DNA of 64,000 nucleotides, taken from positions 27,732-91,731 of the forward strand of contig JASAND010007811.1 of NCBI GenBank assembly GCA_030248195.1, in the 5' to 3' direction. Made by a program: the position numbers and the translations under genes. Under the pieces are notes generated by a model that did not search any database, was not told the origin of the DNA, and saw nothing but the letters and a program-made list of their open reading frames with translations. The stretch is from Trissonchulus latispiculum (Eukaryota > Nematoda > Enoplea > Enoplida > Ironidae). Numbering within the stretch: position 1 is the stretch's first letter; every line of letters begins with the position of its first letter. Below are positions 1 through 12,242 of this stretch, piece by piece.

Positions 1-475
1 TTAGTTTACTTAGCTATATAAGTTAGTTAGCTTTATAGGAAGTTAGTTTTATCAAGGTATAAGGACTTCTTTATCTTGGGCTCTGGCTATTATGATTTTT
101 CTTTTTGGTCTCCTTTTTTCTTCTTGTCTTGCCCGTCTTCATTCTGACACCCCAGAGTTTTCGCCGCAGGACAAATATGGAACTGAATTACGGAAGAACG
201 TTAGTTAGAAACAACGAAGACTGAAAGGTTTATGACAGTGGCCACTTCCAGAGTACTTTAGCCCACTTTAAACTCGGTCTTGGGCTATAAAAGTTGCGCA
301 ACCTGAGTCATGAACAGCGAGTGCAATATATGAATATGAAATATGAAAGACTGTGGCTAGGAGGCATAATTGAGTTCACCTACCCCAACGCGGGCCGTCT
401 GGATTAGGTTACATCAATACCAGGATAGCTTAGTCTTTAGACCTTGCCACGTTTGCTTCTCCCCATCAGTCATAT
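1..475. other. Unclassified repeat-like DNA, left of a MITE
   Basis: No coding exon seen. A TATA-like CTATAAAAG lies at 285-293. Together with 1116-1824 this is probably one older sequence split by the MITE at 476-1115, because the 7-bp site GTCATAT is present on both sides of the insertion. The part from 1140 to 1680 is GC-richer and has small hairpins (for example AGCGTC-tttc-GACGCT near 1257). I could not assign it to a known family. Confidence 0.4.
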
Positions 476-1115
476 CAAGAGTTTATAATAGGAAGAGTAA
501 GACACTCAGCTCTTCCTAACAGAATAAGCTTGCAAGATGCTCGACACATTAAGGCCGAAATCTCGGGGGGGCTTCTCAGCGTGTAAACATAGCACGCTGA
601 CATTTTTCAAAAACGGGCGTTTTTCCCAAACTAAATACTATAACTTGAGCTAGGAAAATCGTACAGCGATAATTTTTATATCATTATGTTGCGTAGAACA
701 AGATCTTTTTAACGATATAAAAATTACGTAGTTAGGTTCAGACAATTTCTTACAAAACTGGCAATAAAGCATCTTTTCCACGAGAATTCCAGGAATTTCA
801 TCTTTTCTTCAAAATACCTTACGTTGTTGCCGTATTTGTACGAGATTGTCGGACCCGAACTACATAATTTTTATATCGTTAAAAAGATCTTGTTCTACGC
901 AACATAATGATATGAAAATTAACGCTGTACGATTTTCCTAGCTCAAATTATAGTATTTAATTTGGGAAAATCGCCCGTTTTTGAAAAATGTCAGCGTGCT
1001 ATGTTTACACACTGAGAAGCCCCCCCGAGATTTCGGCCTTAATGTGTCGAGCATCTCGCAAGCTTATTCTATTAGGAAGAGCTGAGTGTCTTACTCTTCC
1101 TATTATAAACTCTTG
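476..1115. mobile_element. MITE with very long terminal inverted repeats (CAAGAG family)
   Basis: The two ends are inverted copies of each other over roughly 250 bp (476 to about 745 against about 870 to 1115). Termini are CAAGAGTTTATAATAGG and its complement. A perfect 7-bp target duplication GTCATAT lies at 469-475 and 1116-1122. There is no coding capacity, so this is a non-autonomous foldback DNA transposon. Related termini occur at 28114, 51318, 53619, 53880 and 60831. Confidence 0.85.
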
Positions 1116-1824
1116 GTCATATCTAGTGTGACCCTCGCTATGTCGCCTGGATGCCGTCCCACAGTGGGAGGCTGGAGGGAGCCCGTCGTGTGGCCTTTCG
1201 GCTCAGGGTTATCTAATCTCCATTAAGTGCTCATGCGTATAGCAGTGGAGCACAGCGTCTTTCGACGCTTCAAGCCCCTAGCGCAGATGGGTGGGATCAG
1301 AAGCAAATCCGGGGGTGTGTCCATTGTGACTCTGATACACCTAGCAGTCTAGCACCCCTTCGCAGGGGGTAGGCGGACACGTTGCAGGGTACTGGTTGAT
1401 CCCAAGGGAGGGGGTGCCTTACCGCCGGGAACTCAGCGCCCTACTCTTATCGATAAGCGGATTAGGGTTCTTTAGCGTGCCTGTCTCCAGTAAGACAGTA
1501 CACGGGCCCACCAATTTTACGCCTCATCCGACTGGCGGAGCTGTAGCCTAAGTGACATTTCCTGTGACCTTCATCTTCGCGCTGTCTGCCTCTCTTTGGA
1601 GCAAGAATTTGGTCCTCAGCCTTAACCCCTTTTATTACAAATTCTCTGTCCCTTCAATGGACCTCTGTTGGTGAGGGATACCTAAATCCACGTTTTTCCG
1701 CAGTTTGAGGGCGCAAAGACAAAACCTTCTTGCATTTTCAGCTGTCATTTACCACAAAAGTTTCGTCACCTGCAAACTTAACGCTGTACTGTGCCTGGTT
1801 GAGAATGGATATAGAATTTTTCAG

Positions 1825-3023
1825 ACTTACATTGAAATGAGCAAAGTTCAACGCCAACGTGTAAACAATAACGAGATTCCTTGCGACAACTCCAATAATG
1901 CAGTGCCGGCCAAAATTCGAAGGAGGCTTTGTGAATTCGAACTTGGTGTTCGTCAACACTGTCAATGTACTCCAATAATGTATGCTGGAAATCTCTATGA
2001 AGACCATTACAACTATTGCTCCAATTTAAAGGATCTTTATCACTGCATTCACACTTTAAAGACTGGAAATAAAAGCGTGCTAGACGTCTGTACTAGCAAA
2101 CACCAGCTTTCTTGTTTCCAAGAATCAGTAGAAATTTCCACCTCAAGTGCAAGGTAAATTGAACCCTGCAGATATCGCAGTTCTGTTATAACATTAAGCG
2201 TAGTCTCTTTATCCTCATGTTTTGTTAAAAAATCAAAATACACATCTTTCCTGCGTTAAAAGATCTAAACGCAGCCGTTCTCGACCACTATTTTGAGTTC
2301 TTCTGTATAAATGAAGCCTTCTGTATAAATAGTTTTATACCATGATTTAACATAACTGTGGCTACTTATAAACGTTTGCTCGATATCAGATCTAATCACG
2401 TGTTAGACCAGAGACTACATCCGACCTGATAAATTTACTAAAGCACTTGATGACTGATGATGACTGATTACATTGTGTTAAAAACTTTAAATCTGAATAA
2501 GTTTGAAAAACGCCACGACACAATATGGATCACGTCTGCCCGAAACAGGTCACACGAGTTAGGGTTGTCCCCGGCCCGGTCCGAAAAATTTTGTGTTGGA
2601 CCCGGCGTCATCGTGCCTGCCGGGCTCACTTTGCGACTCTGGACTTGCAGCAGCCCGGGCTTTGAGCCAGGCCTAGTAGCGGTCCAGGGCTTCGGAATCC
2701 GGGCCTATCACCGGATTGCCCTGGGATTTAAAGCCGGGCCAAGGAACGTTAGGCCGGGCTCGGGCCCGGCCCGGTCAATTTCGTATCGAAACAACCCTAA
2801 CATGAGTCAAGTTATCACACACTTGTTTGGATGTCATTGTCAGGCTAACCGTATTCGCCAGTGTTGACTAAACCGTTGTAGGATGTATTCCAACTCCACA
2901 ACTTCACGGCGGGTGAGTATTGTGCTTCATTACAAGACTCTTCGTGTTCGAACGATAATTGAAGCATACAAAGACACTTACGCCAATTTGCTGGCAACTA
3001 TTGGAGGTACCTTAAGTCTATGG
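1825..3023 (+). CDS. DEG/ENaC (amiloride-sensitive) sodium channel, 3' part
   Basis: Two exons of a trimeric cation channel of the degenerin/ENaC/ASIC family. Exon 1825-2153 follows a strong acceptor (gaatttttcag) and ends at CAAG|gtaaat. It encodes the cysteine-rich end of the extracellular domain, with the CQCTP motif and later YC and CI cysteines spaced as in the family. Exon 2882-3023 (acceptor gttgtag, donor TGG|gtaaga) encodes the entry to the second membrane segment, ending in LLATIGGTLSLW, the family's selectivity-filter/TM2 signature. Exon one leaves two bases and exon two starts with one, so the phases match. TM1 and most of the ectodomain lie left of the window. I did not find the final exon with the rest of TM2. 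The intron 2154-2881 holds a GC-rich repeat. Family assignment is firm; subtype is not. Confidence 0.78.
2559..2800 (+). repeat. GC-rich dispersed repeat, copy 1 (TTAGGGTTGT ends)
   Basis: GC-rich block full of GCCCGGC words, bounded by TTAGGGTTGT at 2559 and its complement ACAACCCTAA ending at 2800. A related copy lies in opposite orientation at about 51381-51664; both contain an unmistakable shared CCGGTCAATTTC..ATCG segment. Reading frames through it are low-complexity and not credible genes. It lies in the intron of the DEG/ENaC gene. Confidence 0.65.
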
Positions 3024-3764
3024 GTAAGATTACTACGTCAGTACTGTTTTAAAGCACTGTCATTATGTATCAGCTCAAAAAGTAGTTTAGCTGTGAGCAA
3101 TCAAAGTGATGTGCTCGCAATCAAAAAACATCACATCAAAATGATGTGATGGTTTGGGTATCTGCAGTAAATTCTGAAAGACTGTAATTGCCCAATTCTT
3201 GGAGATCACCGACAATTTTTAAGTTATTTTAAAGCTTAGAATGTAGTTGTTACTAGGCAGAGTACAGCGTTATCAATTCAACTCTTCGACTTGGACATGT
3301 GATAACAAAAAATTTTTGACCCTAATGGAAGTTGCGGAAAGCTAAACAAAGCGACGAGTTCAGGCTTTAGAATAAATGTCTTCGCAAGGGCTATTTCTTC
3401 TGAAATCCTTTAATGAACAAACAAGCTCCTTACTTTGAGAAAAACTCAGGTTTTGTTCAAAATTTTCAAGTTTGGACACATATTTTTCACAAACAAAACA
3501 CAAAATCACGAAAAGTAGCCTGTATGTTATTTATACTCCTTGGAATTGGAAAAGAAAATTATAAAATTTTAAATAAATAAAATATTCAAAACTATTGTAC
3601 AAATTATTATTACAAATCATAGGAATATATTTGTATTTCGCGAATACAACTATGACCAACACATTGGTTCTAAGCTACGCTTTTCTAAAGAAACTTGCAG
3701 GCTGAGTTGTGAGTTACAGATAGGGAGTAATATCTTAAATATTGACTTTTTCAGTTGTATATGG
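3024..3764. other. AT-rich non-coding stretch
   Basis: Intronic or intergenic sequence after the TM2 exon. No coding exon with usable splice sites and channel similarity was found, and no repeat structure is obvious. Confidence 0.4.
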
Positions 3765-4145
3765 GTCAAACCAGTATACACAACGATTCCGCCGGAGCCA
3801 GAATACAAATCGTGTAGGAATTATTGTTCACAAGAGTTTGTTGTGGACACATATTCTTCCCCACAAATGAGTACCTAGAATACATTTGTGTACCATCACT
3901 CGCTTGTATGTTTATGTGTTGAAGCTCGAACGTGGCCAGCTGCTGATAGACCGGTTTTGGTTTCAACACATAAAGATACAAGCGAGTGATGGAACACAAA
4001 TGTGTACTAGGTACTCATTTGTGGGGGGTGGGTCACTGGGGTCCAATTTGTGGGGGGGGGGTCAGCCGTTGTCGTGCAGATGATGTCCCAAGCCTGATAA
4101 CTAAGCGTGTAACGCTTGTCACACTCTTAGTTATTATAGAGCTTT
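3765..4145. mobile_element. Degenerate hairpin MITE related to the CAAGAG family
   Basis: An inverted repeat with arms of about 70 bp (near 3862-3930 and 3955-4025) is followed by G-runs, a GTCCAATTTGTGGG block, and the subterminal CACTCTTAGTTATTAT sequence seen in the copies at 28114-28469 and 51255-51318. Outer boundaries are eroded and no target duplication is clear. Confidence 0.5.
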
Positions 4146-4162
4146 GTTGCTCTTCTGTATCG

Positions 4163-4199
4163 TGCACCTTGCGGATAAGTTAATTATCCGCACGGTGCA
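4163..4199. other. Short imperfect hairpin
   Basis: TGCACC pairs with GGTGCA outside; GCGGATAA pairs with TTATCCGC inside, separated by a 2x2 internal loop, with a five-base loop. Function unknown. Confidence 0.5.
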
Positions 4200-4474
4200 T
4201 GCTAGGAGGACCTAGGCCTAAACTAATTTGATGCGCCATGCACTGATCTGATTAGTTCAGCAGTGTGAGCAGCTGAGCTTCTACTTAGATAGCTCAGCTC
4301 CACACCAAAACAATGGCTCTCAGCCACGGCTAATTTACTGCCAGGTGATCTTAAAAATTGCTTGAACATATGTTCTCCGCTGCACCATCAAGGAATCAAA
4401 TTTCATTAGTTAACTGGCCAGCTTCATTTGTAGGTTGTTTCCTTGTATAAGTACATTACAACACGGGATCGCTT

Positions 4475-4592
4475 GCATTCAGAGATCTATGCAGCGTCAC
4501 ACGGAAAGCCCTCGTGCGTGGCACTCTGCGCCGCGCATTCGTGCCATACACTCGGAGCTTCCCGCACGGCGTACGTATAAATTTCTGAATGC
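4475..4592. repeat. Small foldback repeat, copy 1
   Basis: Ends GCATTCAGA and TCTGAATGC are inverted. The interior resembles 22984-23108 (shared blocks around CGTGCC and CACTCGGAG). No target duplication identified. Confidence 0.5.
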
Positions 4593-6686
4593 ACACAGCG
4601 CCGTGCTATAAAGTATACATATAAAGGTGTTAATAATAAATTTTGCTAGGCTATCCCCAATATTGGCAATATTAATTTCAATCTTGATTGCTGGAAATTG
4701 CCTAATTTGCATATTTTAGCTCGGTGGATCAGTCATCAGCATCATTCATGTGGTCACCTTCTGCGCTTGCTCGGCATGGATGACAAGAACCGAAGAAACA
4801 AGTAATTTCAGTGTATAAAGGATACGTGTCACCGTAATGGTCTAAAAAATTAAATTTTCCAGATCATAAACTGCACAACAAATCTTTGGTCAACCAAAGA
4901 CTGCCATTGTATTCTACTGCAACTATTATACAGTGTTGTAGTAAAATGTCTACCTGCTTTAGCTAACCAAGCAAAACAGTTTAAGGTGCTGGTATCGCTT
5001 TGTGTAAATTTGACCCTACAAGCTTCAATTCTTCATGAAAGCGGATGAAACTTTCCAAGTACATTATTTTCGTGCTCTTTAACATTCTGGGACCAGTCCC
5101 GGATTTTTAGGTGAGAAGATAAGAAAGTTTTGGTTTTTGCCATTATTCTCTCAGTACGTAGTCGCTACACCGGATTGGTTGTGATGGCTGGAAAGAGCGC
5201 ACAAAAATGAACATTTTTGCTTTTACAACCTTTGAGCTATCTCTGGTGGTTAAGGCAGTATAAGCCAAAAACGATTTTTGGGGTCAAAAAATGGCCATTT
5301 TTGAAGAAATCAGTTTTTTCAAAATTACTGCCAAATTCTGCAGTCAATTTTGACTTGCCTATACTCAATCGATGCATGGTCCAATTGCACATTTTATCAA
5401 TGTCTATTCGCTGAAGCTCGTTGCTTTAAGCTAGAGAATTCGCCGAAAAACCATTTTAGCAAAACAGCGATTATTTTGTTTTGAACATCGATTTCTCAAA
5501 AACTACCCAATGGATTCGCGTGATTATTGGCAGAATGAAAATTCGCACTACTGCGGAGGGACGTTTTCTTGGTTTGAGATAAAACGTCTCCACTTGCGAG
5601 AAAACTGAATACAAAGTTGCGAAATTTCTTGTCATCGCACATTTGCTGGATTTTCTGAAGTATTGAGACTTGTTGAGCCAAATCCAAAAAAATGTCCCTC
5701 GGCCCACATGTCCTTCACATCATGGCACAAGAAAAAATTTTGGCTGATTCTACAGTTTTGAGAAATCGATGTTCAAAAATTTTTGGTCTATATTCAGTCT
5801 GTCAGAAGTCAGTGTGCCAGCAAATTTTTGCTAAGTTTTTGCTAATTTTGCTAGTTTCGTAAGCCCATGTGAAAGTGCAGATTATAAGCTTTAAAACAAT
5901 GTATAAAACTCTTTCCAACTCCCAAAATTGCGAAAGTTATAGCGTTTTGAAAAATCACCACAAAAGCACTGCACAAAAGGATACCAGCACCTTAAATCAT
6001 TCCTGGTACACTGACAAACATGTGGTGGCTAAAAGGGGCAAGATTCCTCTACAGAGAACTGTCTCAATAAAGTTTCTACTAAAATATTGCTCGGACAATA
6101 GCATAAGCGTACCAGCTAACGAACTTCCATTGTAGACAATAACTACCCATCAGCATTTGCAATTGCAATTCCACGCTGTTCATTAATGGGGAAAACTAAG
6201 AAAGGAATTACTCTACAAGTCGTTTGAGATGAACACTTGTCAAAACCATCTATTATTTTTGTAATATTTCTTTGCTGTTCGCTGGCAGTGTGACGGACGG
6301 TGCCGAAAACTTCTCCAGTCTAAATGTTTCCCACGGAAGATTTGCTCAGTTGCAGTCCATTTGTAGTGCTTACAGTGAAATGAAACTTCTAAATTTATTG
6401 ACTTAGGCCTCTAAAGTAGCTGCAGTGGATTTAGAGCACTAACAGCGGTGCGAACAGGCGAGAGACTCTGGGTCACCTCTTAGATCCTTCAGATCAAGTA
6501 GCCTGGTTTTGGTCTACCCAATCTGGGATTTGTCCGCGTTAGACCGTGAGTTCGAACCTCCAAGCTAAGTTTTCCGTTCAAGGTCAATGCAAGTATCGTG
6601 AGCAACTGTTCAGCTGAAGCCCACCTTCTGGAATTTTAATTCGCTATCGCAACTTTCAAAACCAACTTAACTACTAAACAAGACTG
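4593..6686. other. No gene recognised
   Basis: About 2.1 kb with only short, low-complexity reading frames on both strands. No splice-bounded exon with recognisable protein similarity, no RNA gene and no strong repeat boundaries. Confidence 0.4.
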
Positions 6687-6694
6687 GATGCCAC

Positions 6695-6879
6695 CAGACA
6701 TGTGCAGGAGGGGAAGTTCTGGGGGGGTGAAGGGCGACCGAAGGCCGCCGAAAACCGGATTTTTCCGGTTTTTTGCCGGAAAAATCCGGATTCTGGGGAG
6801 GGTGAGGGACCCCTCTGGGGGGGGGGTGAGCTCAGGTCTGGGGGGGGGGTCCCCAAACCCCCCCCCAAGCACACGTATG
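6695..6879 (+). mobile_element. hAT-like MITE with 8-bp target duplication
   Basis: Ends CAGACATGTGC and its near-complement (CACACGTATG at the right end) are flanked by a perfect 8-bp duplication GATGCCAC at 6687-6694 and 6880-6887. Eight-base duplications with CA-starting ends are typical of hAT elements. The interior is rich in G/C homopolymers and a CCGGATTTTTCCGG palindrome. A related inverted copy is at 18440-18596. Overlapping open frames in the element are composition artefacts. Confidence 0.8.
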
Positions 6880-8408
6880 GATGCCACACTGATAAATCCT
6901 GCCTACGATTCTAGTCAAAGCTAATCTAAACCCTAAGATCCTATCAGAAAGAACCACAGAAAATATAAATTTTAGAATTTAATGTACAAGAGCTATAGGC
7001 AGACGAAAAGGAAATGATAAGTTACAGACCGTCAGTAATGCAGAAAATTAGAAACAGCACAAGAATCATCAACTGTCCAAACTGATACAGAATGCAACAA
7101 ACAGTTACTGAGCATTGGACGGATACACTGCGGACAAGATATTACTAAGCTGCAAACGAATACTCAATAACTTCAATAAGCGCACACAGACAAACACAAC
7201 CAATAAATGATTCCTAGGGCTCGTACCTATTTATTAAACCTAAGCAAAAGTAGACCAGGATGATAACCCAGACCTAACCAGCAGTCTGACCTACGAACTG
7301 TCCCTACAGTGAAAGTTTTACAGAAGAAGCCTGGAAGAATTTGAACTTAGATTAAAACTCGAAACCTACAAAACCAAGAACGAACTAGTCTTTAATATCG
7401 AGTCTGGTTTCTGGTAAATGCTCACTATACTAAATCCCTAACTACTTAGATATCGAGTGGGTCCGCCTATCTGCTTATGGTGCCCGATATGCTTTTATTT
7501 TAATGGATGCAGTTAAGCTTGCACAGTTTCCACCCTTCCCGGGCACTAAATATTAGTTCTGATTGCCCACTCGGCAGACAACCAGACGCTAATATCCTAC
7601 TTCCTGCCTAAGGAAGCGGCCAACGGATAATTCGCACGAATTTCAGAAAGAAGTTTAAGGGCTGTTAGATTTCCCCAAAAGGTTCGAAATTTAGATTCAA
7701 CAAGATTTAAAGAGACAAGAAAACAGAGAAAACAATAGCGACGACAAAAGAATGCATAACTGTTTTTTTAAGAATTCAAAAGTATTCAAATTTATTCTTC
7801 TTTCTTCTTCTTCCTTGGGGATTCCCCAACTCAGCCCACAACCGAAAGTTTGATTGGTCTTGCAACAGACCCTCAGAGCCGTGAAGCGGCTGGAATTTCG
7901 CTAAGGACAGCTTTGATGATCAGACGTCAGGTCGAGGGAGCAAGCCTCAACCAGGGGGAACGGGTGTGCACGGCAAAGGCAATAGATGACCGGAAATGGG
8001 TGTCGGTCAAATCACCCTTGCTGACAGAACTGATGAAAGGGTGTCGGATAAATCACCCTGTTGTTGAACTGATGAATGTGCACCCCGCTCTGTCCTGGCA
8101 GACTGTTTATCCCGTAGGCAGTTCAGAAAGAACAAAGTTACTATTCAAAGAACCTTTAACTCCGGAAATTCCAGAGACTGTTTGACGGAGAAAGAGAGAG
8201 AGCTGCATCCAAAGAATTGAGAGGGCCAGGGGATCAGGATAGATCTCACACCGGCGGCGATGAAATGATAGGATCGGGGGTCCAAGATCTCAGGAACTGG
8301 TGGGGGCGGCAAGATCGGCGGCAACTGATGGGCAGCAGCATTTATCCAGGCAGGCCAGGTTAAGGCAGGACGGGGCTAGGTTCAACCTGAATCAAATGGG
8401 TTAAAACC

Positions 8409-9972
8409 GTTAGGATCTTTCGGAGAAAGATCCTAACACGATATTTCCTGGGTCCAGGAATAATCCCTAAGAAGCTGAGCTGTAAAGTTTGAAGGGTAAG
8501 TAAAATTGTGTAAAAGTTTGAGAGTGCGTTCTGTGGTTTAAAATTGAGAAAATTTTAATTGAAAGTGAAATTTGAGGACTTTTGGGAGAGTTCCCAAAAG
8601 TCCAAGCTTCTCAGTGGATTTCCTTTCGGAAATCCACGCGACCCAGGTAATATCTGGACAGATATTACAAATCAGAATCATTTATAACAGTAAATAAAAT
8701 AGTTTAATTTAAGGGACAATCCTCAGGGGTGTTTTTAGAAAAGGACCTCTGGGTCCTGTAAGAATCTCAGAGGCGATTCCCAGAAAAAGAGGGAAATCGC
8801 CTCTAAAAAAACTAGGCATTTAAAAGAGAAAATAAAGGGGGGAAGACCTAAGGTGGGACGCAGACCTAAACCCCCTCCTAATCTAAAACCCCAAAAATTG
8901 ACAAGGGGCTAGTGTTAAGGGGCTAGTGTTAAAACACTAGCCCCGTTCCGGAGTGGGGGGAAAATTTGGGCATAGTAACGCCCTATATTAAAGAAAAACA
9001 GGGGGAGTGAAGGGAGAGGCCAAAAGCGGCCGTACGGTTCGGAAGACGAGGTAAGACTGATGTTCAAAACAAGTCTACCTGTCAATCACGACAATTTCGG
9101 CAATCATTCGTCTGATTGGCCGAAATTGTCCTCCGCGTAAAAGGCGCGCACTTAAATGATTCTGATTGGGTCCGAGTTGTTGCAATCATAAAATAACTTT
9201 GCGCGGGCTCTCAAGTGTTTACGTTAAAGGGGAAAGGGCAATTAAACTAATCCCTTTCCCCTATTGTAAGAATTAGGGAGAAAATTAAGAAAGATAACAT
9301 CAAAGCGGACGCACTCAGGCGAGAAATTGACACTACGTCAATTTCTCGCTTAAAAGAGAAAAACAAGACCTTACACCACTAAAAACCTGGACCAGAGGGT
9401 CCCCGTAATTAAAACTTAGTGACTGCAGATTAGGTAGGCAAAATAATTAATTAAAACTTAATAGGTACGAGCCTTTCACAAAATACAAAATACACAATAC
9501 AAAACACAAACGACTAGATAGCTAAGACATGAATTAAAATTAAAACTTTTCTTTCAGTTCCCCTCTTTTTTTTGCCTTTGAGTCTCAGCCGAGCTGGACT
9601 CAAAGAGTAGAGAAGTTGTACAGTTACAAAAGTAACGCATCTGTTACTCCAAATTGGCAATAAGGGAAGACATAAAAGTCTTCCCTTAAATTACAAAACC
9701 AAAACTTTGCAAAAGAGGAAAACTTCAAAAGAATTCCACACTAGCTAAGCAAAAACCAGTTAAGTTCAGTGAAAGGGCAAGCCGAGCTTCCCTTTTGCTT
9801 TAAAACCAATGAAAACCAAATTAATTAAACTTTAAACTTAATTAACTTAACTTTCATTAATTAATTAGCTAGAATATGGATTAACTTAACTAAATATAAA
9901 CTTTAATTAAACTTAAAATGAAGTTTAAACTATTAATAATCACAATACTTGAGGGACGAGCCGAGCTCTCCC
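8409..9972. repeat. Array of about fifteen short hairpins
   Basis: Separate inverted repeats, mostly perfect, with stem length in brackets: 8409-8437 (13), 8445-8460 (7), 8576-8603 (12), 8614-8637 (10), 8647-8668 (10), 8769-8804 (10+3), 8919-8944 (12), 9090-9130 (12 plus an inner 5), 9229-9261 (10), 9319-9349 (13), 9576-9605 (9+4), 9631-9648 (6), 9661-9688 (11), 9772-9795 (6+4), 9953-9972 (4+4). Stem sequences are unrelated to each other, so this is a recurrent structure and not a copied sequence. Confidence 0.8.
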
Positions 9973-10000
9973 GGTTAGGTCAGAAAATCAAGCATGACGC

Positions 10001-10690
10001 AAAATCGAACCACAGAAGCACCAATTATTTTGTGCTTATTTTAAAGAGGAAGACCTGCTGAGTTTATTTATAAAAGTTTTAACATAGTTATTGATGTTAA
10101 TTAATGTGAAATTTTTAATTAAGGACACTATGACCATCCAAGTCTGGAGGCCCATTTGAACTTCAATATGTGGCTTACAAATCGGCTTGTAAAATAAAAT
10201 CGAACCACAGAAGCACCAATTATTTTGTGCTTATTTTGAAGAGGAGAACCTGCTGAATTTGTTTATAAAAGTTTTGACATAATTATTGATGTTAATTAAC
10301 ATATAACTTTAATTAGAAACACCGTGACCGACCAAATCTGAAGGCCAACTTAAACTCCATTATGTGGCTTGTAAATCAGCTTGTAAAATGAAAACGAACC
10401 ACAGAAAGGGTAATTATTTTTGGATATTCTCAAAGAGCAAAGCTTGCTGGTTTTAATGATATAAAGATTATACTAATTAATTATGTTAATTAACGAGTAA
10501 TTAAGCAAAAACCATTGATATGGTCGAAACTTGAAAGTAACTTTGCAATCTCCATATGAAGTTTGAAAATGGCTTGTAGAATTAAAACGAACCACAGAAT
10601 AGGTTGTTTTTTCTTTATAAATTGCAAGAACAGGTCTTAATCTATTCAGATATAATAAATTTTGATTGCATTTCGACGTACAGTGAGTGA
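10001..10690. repeat. Tandem repeat, about 195-bp unit, 3.5 copies
   Basis: The anchor AAAAYCGAACCACAGAA recurs at 10001, 10197, 10391 and 10584, giving periods of about 196, 194 and 193 bp. The first two units are nearly identical and the later ones progressively diverged. Units carry TTAATTAA-rich segments. Confidence 0.8.
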
Positions 10691-10915
10691 ACACTGGCCT
10701 TTTTCCTGACCATGTTGGGTTGTTTTGGCCATAATAGCAGAATCCCTTTAATTAACTTAAATTAATGAGTGGACCGTGCTCTGCACTAATCATTGACAGT
10801 CGTTCTACACCTGCCAATCCGCCTGGGGAGCGGCACCCAACGGGCCTCTACCTAGCTGTCCCGCAACAGCATAATTAGTAAAAGCTAACTGCCAGCTCGA
10901 AACAACCCAACTTAA

Positions 10916-12242
10916 GCTTGAAACTTCATTCCTGTTAATTTTCCGAAATAATTCATGTCTTAACTATAGCAATAATTAAAGCTACAAATACGATGGCAAT
11001 CAAACACATTCATTCCATTGTAGATTTCATTCCCTTCCCAATTTCCAGCAGAATCCAAGATTTAATATTCCGTGTTAAATCGAAACTGTTCGTTTATCAA
11101 ATAAAATCATGCGACAAAACATTCATTTTCATTACACATTCCTCCGTAAGATTATATCAGTTTAAATCTCCCCTCAGCATGAACATTTGCAATATTCACC
11201 GTGACAGCGGTTAGGCCTGTCGGTCAAACAAAAACACCGACGTATCAACAACTCTACTTGGTTGTGCTGTGCTCCCACATTATTAAGGAAACATTTAATT
11301 CCATCCAAGCAGTGCAGCTTTGTCTTTGCTAAACTAATTTGCATATTGTGCGTGCAAAAAATGGTACATAGCTAGGCCAGTGTTTAAAGAATAGGCTGAT
11401 TCCTATGGCAACAAAGCTAATACATGTAAAACCTATAACAAACCCATATTAGGTACTCTAGGCTCCGGCTCTAGCCAGAGTAAAACGTACTGTAGCTTTA
11501 TCCTTGCATACCACATTTCAGTATACTTTGCGAGGAAGGAAATTTCCTATAGAAAGCATACAGTCGCACCAGGCTTGGACAATGATACAAAGCTAGGTAC
11601 TTGGGAGCAGACGTAGTAACAATGCATGCTTTGACTGTGCCGTCTGAGTTTCCGCCGCTGAGTGGCAGGTAACTGATTAAAACGTTAGAAATAAAAAAGC
11701 AAACTCAATTATTGGATAATGTGCATGTATTGTATTGAACCAGTCTACTAAATTTGACTCATCTTGTAAGTACGGACTCAAGCTGAAGGCAAGTCTGTTC
11801 CATAGAGATCCCTTCTGAAACCAAGTTTAATGTTTGTGATTTAAAGCTAAGACATTGACATCTTTTTACCGATTCTAGCAATTTATTTCCATTCCACAGT
11901 TTGTAACTATGTTGACAAATCTAATTAATTATTGTAGAATTAGTGAAAGCTTCCCATGGTCTCTGAAAATATTTAATCTCATTTCGTGATACCAACATTG
12001 TTCTCACAACCATGCCAACAAACTATAAATTTTATCAGTGAAACAAATGGATAGTTATTAGGTAACGCATGGAGGGACAAGCTACATAATCATCCACACA
12101 AGGACCAAAATGAAATATTTTTGTAAGCCGAAAGACGACAAATAGCATGGGCGGAAGAGGGCACATGCCCCATTCCTAATTACCTAAATTTAGTCAGCTC
12201 AAACATTATTTTAATAATGTTAAAATTTATTTTGAAGGCAAG
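10916..12242. other. No gene recognised
   Basis: Non-coding AT-rich sequence upstream of the IR-type channel gene. Short open frames lack splice context or similarity. Confidence 0.4.

Larger units (their letters stand above)
7200..10915. repeat. Unclassified composite repeat: hairpin array plus tandem repeats
   Basis: No convincing gene. GGCTCGTACCTATT near 7207 recurs inverted near 9458. Near the right edge GTTGGGTTGTTT at 10714-10725 is inverted at 10900-10911. Between them are a duplicated ~40-bp block with GGGTG/CACCC stems (7998-8017 and 8039-8058), a dense series of perfect hairpins (8409-9972) and ~195-bp tandem repeats (10001-10690). The 111-codon frame at 7850-8185 has no recognisable domain and I do not call it a gene. 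Confidence 0.5.

Noticed and set aside
1140..1680. rRNA gene fragment
   Set aside because: Local GC-rich hairpins look rRNA-like, but I could not match any conserved rRNA core sequence.
6636..6924. Overlapping Gly/Pro-rich open frames on both strands
   Set aside because: They lie in a hAT-like MITE with G/C runs; composition artefacts without similarity.
8027..8080. Hammerhead ribozyme (two CTGATGA motifs)
   Set aside because: Neither motif is followed by the required stem II and GAAA in the right order.
7850..8185. 111-codon ORF as a gene
   Set aside because: No recognisable domain, no splice context, and it lies in a repeat with duplicated hairpin blocks.
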